Source: Pseudomonas chlororaphis subsp. piscium
GTDB lineage: Bacteria; Pseudomonadota; Gammaproteobacteria; Pseudomonadales; Pseudomonadaceae
Length of the DNA stretch: 64,000 nucleotides
Assembly: GCF_003850345.1 (NCBI RefSeq)
Contig: NZ_CP027707.1
Coordinates: forward strand, 2,480,001-2,544,000
Direction: 5' to 3'
Of this stretch, positions 8,991 through 15,781 are shown piece after piece. The first letter of the stretch is position 1. The number at the start of each line of letters is the position of its first letter. The notes beneath the pieces were generated by a model, which did no database searches, had not been told where the DNA came from, and was given only the letters and a program-made list of their open reading frames with translations. Made by a program: the position numbers and the translations under genes.

Positions 8991-9284
8991 TCACCCATAC
9001 ATGTATAAAAGGTCGTCGATCAGCTCAAGCTCTTGTTTTGTGTATTGCGCCTTATTGTACCGTCTAATGTCTTCGAGCATGCCCCTGATCGGGACTTGCC
9101 TTGAAGGATCTAGAACGATTTCGATCAAACGAACGTAATCGGGATCGCCACCCTTGAGGTGCTTTTCGATCAGTTCTTTGAGCGCTAAGCGGGCCTGTAC
9201 ATCGGTTAGCACTGTTGCTTCTCCGACTAGTGACTTCATCCCTCCACTTGTAACGGGTGCAGCAGCTAAAACACGACTTACCAT
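8991..9284 (-). CDS. Small hypothetical protein, second gene of DUF2026-like unit
   Basis: A 97-residue, mainly helical and charged protein (ALKELIEKHLKGGDPDYVRL) without a recognised domain. Its ATG overlaps the stop of the upstream gene by seven bases, so the two are probably translationally coupled. An internal ATG at 9239 is an alternative start. The pairing of a small acidic/charged protein with a possible cysteine-hydrolase-like partner resembles toxin/partner modules, but this is only an arrangement argument. Confidence 0.5.
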   Translation of the reverse strand: MVSRVLAAAPVTSGGMKSLVGEATVLTDVQARLALKELIEKHLKGGDPDYVRLIEIVLDPSRQVPIRGMLEDIRRYNKAQYTKQELELIDDLLYMYG

Positions 9285-9922
9285 GACCCGACGACAGAGC
9301 CGTCCTTTAGTTTCACGTTTATAACCTGGCCCTTTTCATCCGCCACAGTGAGAGTGGGACGTATCGGCTTAGGGGGCTTGATGAACCATTCCAGACAAGC
9401 ATTCAAGACATCAGACTGAAGATGACCTTGCACAAACCTTTTCGTGAGATGGTCGGTCAGCAACTCATTCGGAAAAAAAAAGAAGTCCCCATCTCTACTT
9501 AGGTCGGTGTGAGACGATGCCATGGTTTCGATCTTTCGTTGGAATGACTTGGAAGGCGCCATAAATGGATGACCTGAGGATTTACAGGTCTCCGGAAAGA
9601 TAGGGCTCATGAAATCCACAACGTAATCGCCGCACACCACCAGTGCGTGAAACGCATTATTGGAGCTACGAATTGCGTCACCTTCTAAGGTGGCGAAGCA
9701 CAACACGTTAGCGTTTTCTTCATCCACCATCAGGCACATAGCCCCTGCCACGGCATGAGCATCTTTTTTATAATACTTTCTAAGAATAGCGGCACCCGCG
9801 ACGCTGAAAAACCAGCAAGCGTGGGCTGTTTCCGCGCCGGCCATATCCAAAGTAGAGCGGATAACCCTATGAACTCTCAGGTAATCCTGTAGGGGAATCA
9901 GTGTTCCAAGGTTCTTCTTCAT
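9278..9922 (-). CDS. DUF2026-like protein with Cys-His-Asp papain/transglutaminase-like layout
   Basis: A 214-residue protein resembling the DUF2026 family as I recall it. A Cys lies at the start of a helix (ETAHACWFFSVAGAAIL, about residue 36), and later NNAFHALVVCGDYVVDFMSP supplies a His and an Asp spaced as in transglutaminase-, papain- or NAT-like folds. This suggests a cysteine-hydrolase or acyl-transfer fold, an inference from residue spacing only. First gene of a two-gene unit with the 97-residue protein that overlaps its end. Lies in the AT-richer accessory stretch. Confidence 0.55.
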   Translation of the reverse strand: MKKNLGTLIPLQDYLRVHRVIRSTLDMAGAETAHACWFFSVAGAAILRKYYKKDAHAVAGAMCLMVDEENANVLCFATLEGDAIRSSNNAFHALVVCGDYVVDFMSPIFPETCKSSGHPFMAPSKSFQRKIETMASSHTDLSRDGDFFFFPNELLTDHLTKRFVQGHLQSDVLNACLEWFIKPPKPIRPTLTVADEKGQVINVKLKDGSVVGSW

Positions 9923-10418
9923 GGGCTAGTTATCGCTGGTTGAGCACGTCAGTTTGCTTTTAGCTGGATCTGCCTTCGGCACATTCAGCGGGTGTCGGCA
10001 GGCCTCGGGGCCTCCTGACAAGGGTATCAGCAGACCCTACTGGTGTTCACGGAAAATGAGGGAGGTTGTATAGGAATAAACGGTGTAAGCAATAAGCCAG
10101 AATTGCTTTAGGTATGCAGTCGCATACTGTAAGCGCTCACTATCGGGCGACACCAGAACCGCGCTGACTGTCTGCTTTTGGTCGAAAACAGCCATTCAAA
10201 AGCTGATCACGGCATATTTTTGAAACGATAAACCGAACAACCGTTTACGTAAAAGCTGTCCTTAAGCGAATACCGCTTCTATAGTTCAGCACGTCATTGC
10301 TGACTGATGACTGGTCATCGCGGGCCAAAAACTATGTGCATAGCGCCTCATTTATCAACCGACCCTCTGTCCGGTTGGATGACGGAGGCAGGGCTTGAAT
10401 ACTCATGGAGCTTCATCA
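9923..10418. other. Gene-free stretch with an inverted repeat
   Basis: No convincing gene is seen in these 496 bases. A perfect inverted repeat, GTATGC-AGTC-GCATAC, lies at 10112-10127 and could be a regulator site or simple hairpin. The stretch should contain the promoters of the DUF2026-like gene to the left and the small gene at 10419 to the right. Confidence 0.45.
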
Positions 10419-10691
10419 ATGACCCGCACAGAAACATGCAACCTCATTCCACTCACCCGCAACGACACCGACCACCCCGTCCTCTACCTGGACGCCAACG
10501 CCTCACTCTCCGATCTCTACACCTGCGCCCAACAACGCATCGGCGCTGCCCGCAATCTGCTGGAAATCCTCGACTGTGCTTCCGGCGCTCAAGATGTTGC
10601 TCAGATCCGCTTTGCCATCGGCCTGCTGCTCAGTGACGGCTGCGATCTGCTGCGTACCTTGGGCGATAAGTCTCAGGCGCTGAACGCTTAA
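10419..10691 (+). CDS. Small hypothetical protein, DUF3077-like
   Basis: A 90-residue soluble protein starting MTRTETCNLIPL. GGAG eight bases before ATG 10419 supports this start over an upstream TTG. The central region (ASLSDLYTCAQQRIGAARNLL, then a second helix ending LLLSDGCDLLRTLGDK) resembles the two-helix small proteins that Pseudomonas carries in many copies under the DUF3077/DUF6124 labels. Function is unknown. A 9-bp hairpin follows 13 bases after the stop. Confidence 0.6.
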   Translation: MTRTETCNLIPLTRNDTDHPVLYLDANASLSDLYTCAQQRIGAARNLLEILDCASGAQDVAQIRFAIGLLLSDGCDLLRTLGDKSQALNA

Positions 10692-10704
10692 TCTCGACAA
10701 CCAA

Positions 10705-10729
10705 CGACCGGGCAGCGCAGGCCCGGTCG
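10705..10729. terminator. Hairpin, first of a near-identical pair
   Basis: CGACCGGGC pairs with GCCCGGTCG around the loop AGCGCAG, 13 bases after the stop at 10691. There is no T-run, so it is either a weak terminator or a small repeat element; the same hairpin recurs at 11253. Confidence 0.5.
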
Positions 10730-10816
10730 CCAACCAGCACTCCAACGGAGGGATAACAGCGAAGATGGTCATGGACGAAGTACTAGCAGTACCGCCAGAA
10801 AACTGGGGAGAAGGGA

Positions 10817-11239
10817 TTGACGACCACAAATGCGAGTAAGGGGCGATCTGGATGTGCTTGGCTGCTATTCATTCCGTTACTACCGGTATTGTTTTTTGTC
10901 GGGCAGACCATTCTTGAGCCGACAGTAACCGTTCACTACGCCGAAAACGGCAAGGAAGAGCTGAAGTACATCTGGAACGTGCAGAACCGGATATATAAAG
11001 GACGGATGCAACCCGGAGGCGGAACATCAGATAACGGCTTTATATTTCCAGACGAAGACTTTTTCATGCAGTTGGATTGGTGGAGCGAAAAGGGCCGCCA
11101 CCATTGCGTCAGCATCACCCCAAAATGGCCGAACACCCATATCTATCTCGACCTGAATGGGAACATCGACACAGAGAAAGGAGTTGGTACTGATGAGGAC
11201 CGATTGGATCAGTGCAAAGGAGGCTGGGCAAAGCCATAA
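10817..11239 (+). CDS. Small single-pass membrane or secreted hypothetical protein
   Basis: A 140-residue ORF with a TTG start preceded by GGGGAGAAGG. A single hydrophobic stretch near the N-terminus (CAWLLFIPLLPVLFFVGQTI) suggests an anchor or uncleaved signal, followed by a tryptophan- and charge-rich domain outside the membrane (FMQLDWWSEKGRHHC). No family is recognised. It is bracketed by two near-identical hairpins at 10705 and 11253, as though it were inserted or duplicated with its terminator. Confidence 0.55.
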   Translation: MTTTNASKGRSGCAWLLFIPLLPVLFFVGQTILEPTVTVHYAENGKEELKYIWNVQNRIYKGRMQPGGGTSDNGFIFPDEDFFMQLDWWSEKGRHHCVSITPKWPNTHIYLDLNGNIDTEKGVGTDEDRLDQCKGGWAKP

Positions 11240-11252
11240 GACGATATTCCCA

Positions 11253-11273
11253 ACCGGGCAGTGCAAGCCCGGT
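11253..11273. terminator. Hairpin, second of a near-identical pair
   Basis: ACCGGGC pairs with GCCCGGT around AGTGCAA, 13 bases after the stop at 11239. Stem and loop differ from the copy at 10705 at only two loop bases. Confidence 0.5.
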
Positions 11274-11362
11274 CGTTTATCCAGGCGGCGAAAACCAGCA
11301 GAGCCCAGCCGGCGCGCAGGGCTCTTTCTCGGTTTATCGGCAGGCGATGCGCACTGTCCGGT

Positions 11363-12115
11363 TCAGGCAATCAACTCGACTTTACCGGTGGCAAGGCGGT
11401 AGATGCCGCCTACGATTTTCAACCTGCCTTTGTCGAGCGCATCAGTGAGCAGTGGCGTGGCCCGTTTAAGGCTGGCGACCGAGTCCTTGACGTTTTGCAC
11501 CGTGGCATTTTCCATCAGAGCCCCGGGTTGCTTGAGCACTTTCTCGATAGAGGGCTTGAGTGCATCGGTCAGTTTCTGGATATGCCCAGGAAAAACGGCG
11601 TGGTCTTTTACTGCTTTTATGCCGGCCTCGATGGCGCCGCAGCTCTCATGCCCCAGTACCAGAATAAGCGGGGCGCCGAGTACCGCGACGGCGTATTCGA
11701 GGCTGGCCAGGCCTTCGCCGGTGACGAAGTTGCCCGCAACGCGTATGGCGAAAAGATCGCCTCGGGCTGTGTCGAAAGCGTATTCGGGAGCGATCCGCGA
11801 GTCGGAGCAACTGAGCACCGCCACGAACGGGTTCTGCCCGGAAACCAGGGCTTCGCGCTCGTCCTTGAAGTCGTGGGTCTTTGAGTTTCCGCTGACATAA
11901 CGCTCATTACCTTCGATCAGCCTTTGCAGGGCCTGGTCGGGGCTGATGGCGTTTTGTGGTTTGGGCGGCGCGGCGGTTTTTTCGGCGGCATGGACCAGCC
12001 TGTCTGGCAATACGCCGGCTATCAGCAGGGCGCCTGCCCCCAGTCCGGCGAAGCGAAGAAAACGACGACGATCGTGGGTGTTTGCGGCGGGTTTTGAATC
12101 ACATGATTCGCACAT
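11363..12115 (-). CDS. Beta-class carbonic anhydrase with Tat signal peptide
   Basis: A 250-residue carbonic anhydrase, interconverting CO2 and bicarbonate. Zinc ligands are visible as Cys103 with Asp105 in LSCSDSR, His156 and Cys159 in GHESCGA. The N-terminus has a twin-arginine motif (DRRRFLRFAG) and a hydrophobic segment ending near VHAA, so the enzyme should be exported folded to the periplasm; most bacterial beta enzymes are cytoplasmic. An extra Cys-rich MCESC stretch precedes the Tat motif. It stands alone, with no partner gene nearby. Confidence 0.88.
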   Translation of the reverse strand: MCESCDSKPAANTHDRRRFLRFAGLGAGALLIAGVLPDRLVHAAEKTAAPPKPQNAISPDQALQRLIEGNERYVSGNSKTHDFKDEREALVSGQNPFVAVLSCSDSRIAPEYAFDTARGDLFAIRVAGNFVTGEGLASLEYAVAVLGAPLILVLGHESCGAIEAGIKAVKDHAVFPGHIQKLTDALKPSIEKVLKQPGALMENATVQNVKDSVASLKRATPLLTDALDKGRLKIVGGIYRLATGKVELIA

Positions 12116-12344
12116 GATGTTGTGTACTCAGGTCGACTCGATGGGAATGACTGCCGTTGGGAGGGCTTTCAGAAACCTTCGGCCCTGGAATACTGGAGTC
12201 TAGACGGTCTGTAACACGATGTTTCCCGCGGCCTCGAAGGGTTGCAAAGAGTGACCTTCGGACACTGCGTGACTCGCTGAACGCTTTTGCAAGCACCCAT
12301 GAAGCGGAGGAGAGAAGAGCGGAATTGTTTTGAGGGCAACGGGT

Positions 12345-13109
12345 TCAGTCATCAGCCCCCGGCACCGCCGGGGCGTCTTGAAGCTGGGCCCGATAGGTTT
12401 TGTAGATCTGCTGGACTTGCGGGTTATCCAGGCTCTCGTAGGTGATGTCTTCTTTGTCGAGTCCATCCAGACCGCGAATGCCGCCGATCATCTGTGGCCA
12501 CTCGTCACGGCTTGTTATGGCCGTAACGAAAGGTTTCAGGTAGTTGTCGAGGTGCCCCCGGCAAGGCTCCCGAATTTCGTCGCTCAGTGCTCGCAGGTAG
12601 TCATCTTTGTTCGTTCTGGACCAATTGATGGCGAATCTGGCCCGGTAGCAGAGTTCCATGAAAACCAGTAGGAGGGTGCGTCCGTTGCCGTCCAGGAAGG
12701 GGTGGGCGAATGCCAGTTGGCCCATGACTTCCCCAGGTTTTTCCCGAAACCTGTTCTTGTCTGCCGCCAGCTCAAGTGCATAGTCGACGGACCTTTTGAT
12801 GAAGTCAGGGCGCTCGAAGGCGGTACTGCGTGGATCGTCGAATGCACCTTTGAATACGGCGAGATGCGGAACAAGCTGATTTCGATCTTTGCCAGCCCAA
12901 GGATAAAACCCGCCAAACAGGATCTTGTGAACCCTAAGGATGGCTTTGTAGTCAGGTCGCCGCTTTCGGGCCAAGTGTGAAAGCGCCTCTTCGATACTCA
13001 GTTCGAAGACAAAGTGCTCGGACTCTTTGACTTCGACAGGGTCTTTGAGGCGTTGATGATTTCGAAGATAGCCGGCCATTTCGAAATCACCGAAAGGATC
13101 GAAGCTCAT
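12345..13109 (-). CDS. Fic (Fido) domain protein, probable AMPylating toxin
   Basis: A 254-residue single-domain Fic protein. The active loop is HPFLDGNGRT at residues 136-145, with catalytic His136, Asp140 for the metal and Arg144. The family motif HxFx(D/E)GNGRxxR normally ends in Arg, but residue 147 is Leu here. Fic enzymes transfer AMP to hydroxyl side chains; P. fluorescens Fic-1 is known to modify GyrB and to be neutralised by AntF. Its ATG overlaps the stop of the upstream small gene by four bases (ATGA), the classic antitoxin-first coupling. Base composition is lower in GC than the neighbourhood. Confidence 0.85.
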   Translation of the reverse strand: MSFDPFGDFEMAGYLRNHQRLKDPVEVKESEHFVFELSIEEALSHLARKRRPDYKAILRVHKILFGGFYPWAGKDRNQLVPHLAVFKGAFDDPRSTAFERPDFIKRSVDYALELAADKNRFREKPGEVMGQLAFAHPFLDGNGRTLLLVFMELCYRARFAINWSRTNKDDYLRALSDEIREPCRGHLDNYLKPFVTAITSRDEWPQMIGGIRGLDGLDKEDITYESLDNPQVQQIYKTYRAQLQDAPAVPGADD

Positions 13110-13369
13110 GCGCTAAGTTTCTTTTTGGCCTGTCTCTTTTCCTGGAGATAGCGTTCCTGAAGTGCAAGGGTTTGCGTCTTGCTCAGCACACCTTTCTTTT
13201 TCAGATTGACCAGTAATCGCTCAATGCTATCCAACTCGACCGAGTCGCCGGCCAGGCGGGTGATGGTGACAGCCATGCAACTCATGCTGTCAGGCTCAGT
13301 GGTGACCTTGTGAGCCTTGGCAAGCTTGCGAACTTCACTGGCAACGCCAGCAGCGGCGGTTTTGCTCAT
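13106..13369 (-). CDS. Fic antitoxin (AntF/VbhA-like partner)
   Basis: An 87-residue protein, first gene of the toxin-antitoxin pair. The start at 13369 (MSKTAAAG) is preferred over ATG 13384 because GGAGG lies seven bases before it. The sequence is helical and lysine-rich at its C-terminus (RYLQEKRQAKKKLSA). Class I Fic antitoxins block the ATP site with a (S/T)xxxE(G/N) helix; I could not identify that motif with confidence, so the role rests on size, order and overlap with the Fic gene. Confidence 0.7.
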   Translation of the reverse strand: MSKTAAAGVASEVRKLAKAHKVTTEPDSMSCMAVTITRLAGDSVELDSIERLLVNLKKKGVLSKTQTLALQERYLQEKRQAKKKLSA

Positions 13370-13484
13370 CGAATAACCCTCCATTAGCCGTCAAATCATA
13401 GCATCAACGCCTACTTGTTTACGTCTGCGCCGAGCTTGCGACCGCCTCGATTTGGCGGTTAAGAGGCGTTAGGGAGGGGGAGCC

Positions 13485-13534
13485 GAGCGGGCTTACCTGG
13501 AAGCCTTGGCGGCGTGGCCGGTGGGGTTGTCGCC
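13485..13534 (+). pseudogene. Decayed fragment of an ECF sigma-factor gene
   Basis: This short stretch nearly repeats part of the sigma-factor gene located at 14217-14723. It encodes ERAYLEALAAWPVGLSP, against ERAYLEALAARPV and later VGLSS in the intact gene. The two parts are joined directly, with about 70 bases missing between two GGTGG copies, as expected from deletion by short-repeat recombination. It is too short to be functional. Confidence 0.6.
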
Positions 13535-13595
13535 GTGCAGTCGGACCTGAGATCAGGCTATGTGGAATCCCGGCAATCTACCGGCCGATCAAAAC

Positions 13596-13622
13596 AAAGG
13601 CCCCGACAAGTCGGGGCCTTTT
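13596..13622 (-). terminator. Rho-independent terminator of the lipoprotein gene
   Basis: AAAGGCCCCGA pairs with TCGGGGCCTTT around a four-base loop, 23 bases beyond the stop of the minus-strand gene at 13645. T-rich sequence follows on both sides, so it could act in both directions. Confidence 0.85.
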
Positions 13623-13644
13623 GCTTTAAGCCGCTTCCGCCAGC

Positions 13645-13947
13645 TTAGTTCGTGCAAGTAAGCCGTGAATACTTCGGTGGATCGAGCAGAATCCCCGGGG
13701 TCATGAAGGTCGAGCAGTTGAATACGCGGCCCTTGGCGGTGGTGGCCTTGAAGGTCAGTTCCGAGCCGCCGAGAAAGTCTTCCTTGCCTTTGGTGACGGG
13801 ACCCATGGTGAGTTCATCGGTGGAGGCCAGGCCGATCGTTTCCGCGGTGACCTTGTGTATTTGCAAGACATTGGGGTTGGTCGAGCAACCCGCCAAGGTA
13901 CCCGCCAGCAGCAGTAACACGGGGGCAAAGATATGGTTTTTGTTCAT
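13645..13947 (-). CDS. Small lipoprotein of unknown function
   Basis: A 100-residue protein with a typical lipoprotein signal: basic start MNKNH, hydrophobic core and lipobox LAGC with Cys21. After lipidation about 80 residues remain, with two further cysteines (FNCSTF and LTCTN) that may form a disulfide. The residue after the Cys is Ser, favouring outer-membrane sorting. No domain is recognised. It is monocistronic with its own terminator at 13596. Confidence 0.8.
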   Translation of the reverse strand: MNKNHIFAPVLLLLAGTLAGCSTNPNVLQIHKVTAETIGLASTDELTMGPVTKGKEDFLGGSELTFKATTAKGRVFNCSTFMTPGILLDPPKYSRLTCTN

Positions 13948-14180
13948 GGCATATTTTCCTTAATAGTGTTTCGCCCTTGGTTATCAGCAATCCTCGACAG
14001 GGGGCAGGTCGGAAGACGTAAATCAGGGGATTTTGGCCAATCGCCCCCTTTTGAATCTGACTCAACGGAGTGATTCATTTCAGCATGGTGCTTGGGGGGC
14101 GCCTATAGGGCATATGTGCTATGCGGTGCTCACCTCAGCCACGACATTCCCCGCGCTGTACAACTCCCATCGCAAAACTC

Positions 14181-14199
14181 TAAAATGAGAAGCATTATC
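14181..14199 (+). promoter_or_regulatory. Fur box upstream of the ECF sigma gene
   Basis: The 19 bases match the classical Fur consensus GATAATGATAATCATTATC at 15 positions, including the whole right half CATTATC. It ends 17 bases before the sigma ATG, where bound Fe-Fur would block transcription. Confidence 0.8.
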
Positions 14200-14216
14200 A
14201 TTAATGCGGATCTGAC

Positions 14217-14723
14217 ATGCACGACGACAGCTTTGCTTCGCCCGTCGCCCGGTTGTATGCGAACCATCACGGCTGGCTTCGGGGCTGGTTGCATCGACGG
14301 TTGGGGCACAGTGCCGATGCCGAGGACCTGGCTCACGACACCTTTGTCCGGGTGATGCGCTCGCAGGAGGATGTGCGCGAGTTGCGCCAGCCCATGGCGT
14401 TTCTCGCGACCATTGCCAATGGCTTGCTGATCAATCGCTGGCGGCGCCAGGCGATCGAGCGGGCTTACCTGGAGGCCCTGGCGGCGCGGCCGGTGGCCGA
14501 GGAGCCTTCGCCGGAAGAGCGGCATTTGATGATCGAAACCCTGCTGCAGCTGGATTCGCTGCTGGTGGGGTTGTCGTCGCGGGTGCGGCAGATTTTCTTT
14601 TTGTCCCAGCTCGATGGCCTGACCTACCCGCAGATCGCCGCGCGGTTGAGCTTGAGCGTGGCCCAGGTGCAGCGGGCCATGGGCAAGGCGTTCAGTGTCT
14701 GTTACGCGAGCCGTTTTGAATGA
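14217..14723 (+). CDS. FecI-type ECF sigma factor
   Basis: A 168-residue extracytoplasmic-function sigma factor with region 2 (DAEDLAHDTFVRVM) and region 4 (LDGLTYPQIAARLSLSVAQV), joined by a short linker. Such factors direct RNA polymerase to the promoter of an adjacent TonB receptor when the ligand is bound at the cell surface. A Fur box immediately upstream indicates iron control. The stop overlaps the start of the FecR gene by four bases (ATGA), and the receptor gene follows, giving the standard fecI-fecR-receptor order. A partial second copy lies about 1 kb upstream. Confidence 0.92.
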   Translation: MHDDSFASPVARLYANHHGWLRGWLHRRLGHSADAEDLAHDTFVRVMRSQEDVRELRQPMAFLATIANGLLINRWRRQAIERAYLEALAARPVAEEPSPEERHLMIETLLQLDSLLVGLSSRVRQIFFLSQLDGLTYPQIAARLSLSVAQVQRAMGKAFSVCYASRFE

Positions 14724-15685
14724 GTGGCACCGTGGTTGATCCGCGGGTGCGGGATAGCGCCATCGATTGGATGGTCCGGGCGCAGTCCGGGCTGATGAGT
14801 GATGGTGAGCACCAGGCTTTGCAGCAGTGGCGGCAGGCGAGCGCCGAGCATGAGTACGCCTGGCAGCGGGTCAGCAGTTTGCCGCTGATGTTGCAGCCCG
14901 GAGCCAATCTGTTGGCCGATGCCACGGCGCGTCGGGCACTGGAGTCGGCCGGGGCCGATCCGCAGCGGCGTCGGCAGGTGCTCAAGTGCCTGCTCGCCCT
15001 GGGGCTGCTCGGCGGGATTTCCTGGCAGGGTGCGGATTCCACTCTGGTGCGTTCGGCCCTGGCGACTTATCGCACCAGTATCGGCGAGCGTCGGCGCTGG
15101 GCCCTGGCGGACGGCGGCTCGCTGTGGCTGAACACTGCCAGTGCGGTGAACCTGGAACTGACCCAACAACAGGGCAGGGTGCAGTTGATCGAGGGCGAAA
15201 TGGCGCTGGATGCGCGGGCCGAATCACCGGCCGTGCAACTGCTGACCCCGGACGCGGTGTTGTACAGCCGTGGCGCCCATCTGCTGGTGCGCCATGATCG
15301 GCAGGGCACCCAGGTGACGGTGCTGCGCGGTCTGGTGCAGGTCAGTGCGCGGCGCCATTGGCTGCCGGTGCCGCTGGAGGCTGGTTGGCAAACCCGGGTC
15401 GACAGCCAGGGCGTGAGGGCGCCGAGCCGCGTCGATCTGTTCATGGCCCAGGCCTGGTTGCGGGGCATCTTGCCGGCCGAACGCATGCGCCTGGATAAAT
15501 TGCTGGCTGAACTCTCGCGTTATCGCCCGGGCCTTTTGCGTTGCAGCGAAGAGGTCGCGGCCTTGCGCGTCACCGGCAGTTTCCAGCTGGACGACACCGA
15601 TGCCGCGTTGGCGCTGGTGGCCAATACGCTGCCGGTGCGCATCGAGCGACGAACCCGTTATTGGGTGACTGTGGTGCCGGCCTGA
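14720..15685 (+). CDS. FecR-type anti-sigma factor
   Basis: A 321-residue FecR family protein. Residues about 10-55 form the cytoplasmic sigma-binding DUF4880-like part (AIDWMVRAQSGLMSDGEH). A hydrophobic stretch at about 90-105 follows, then the periplasmic FecR domain (RWALADGGSLWLNTASAVNL) and a C-terminal STN-like region that contacts the receptor. It relays ligand binding from the TonB receptor to the sigma factor. Translation is coupled to the sigma gene by the ATGA overlap. Confidence 0.9.
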   Translation: MSGTVVDPRVRDSAIDWMVRAQSGLMSDGEHQALQQWRQASAEHEYAWQRVSSLPLMLQPGANLLADATARRALESAGADPQRRRQVLKCLLALGLLGGISWQGADSTLVRSALATYRTSIGERRRWALADGGSLWLNTASAVNLELTQQQGRVQLIEGEMALDARAESPAVQLLTPDAVLYSRGAHLLVRHDRQGTQVTVLRGLVQVSARRHWLPVPLEAGWQTRVDSQGVRAPSRVDLFMAQAWLRGILPAERMRLDKLLAELSRYRPGLLRCSEEVAALRVTGSFQLDDTDAALALVANTLPVRIERRTRYWVTVVPA

Positions 15686-15781
15686 AACTTTTTTTCTCCG
15701 GGGCGATAGTTTTTTCGATCTGGCTTGGCCTCTGGGTATGACCCACCGGGACAGGTGGGTGCCAACCCCTAGGAGCCTTGC

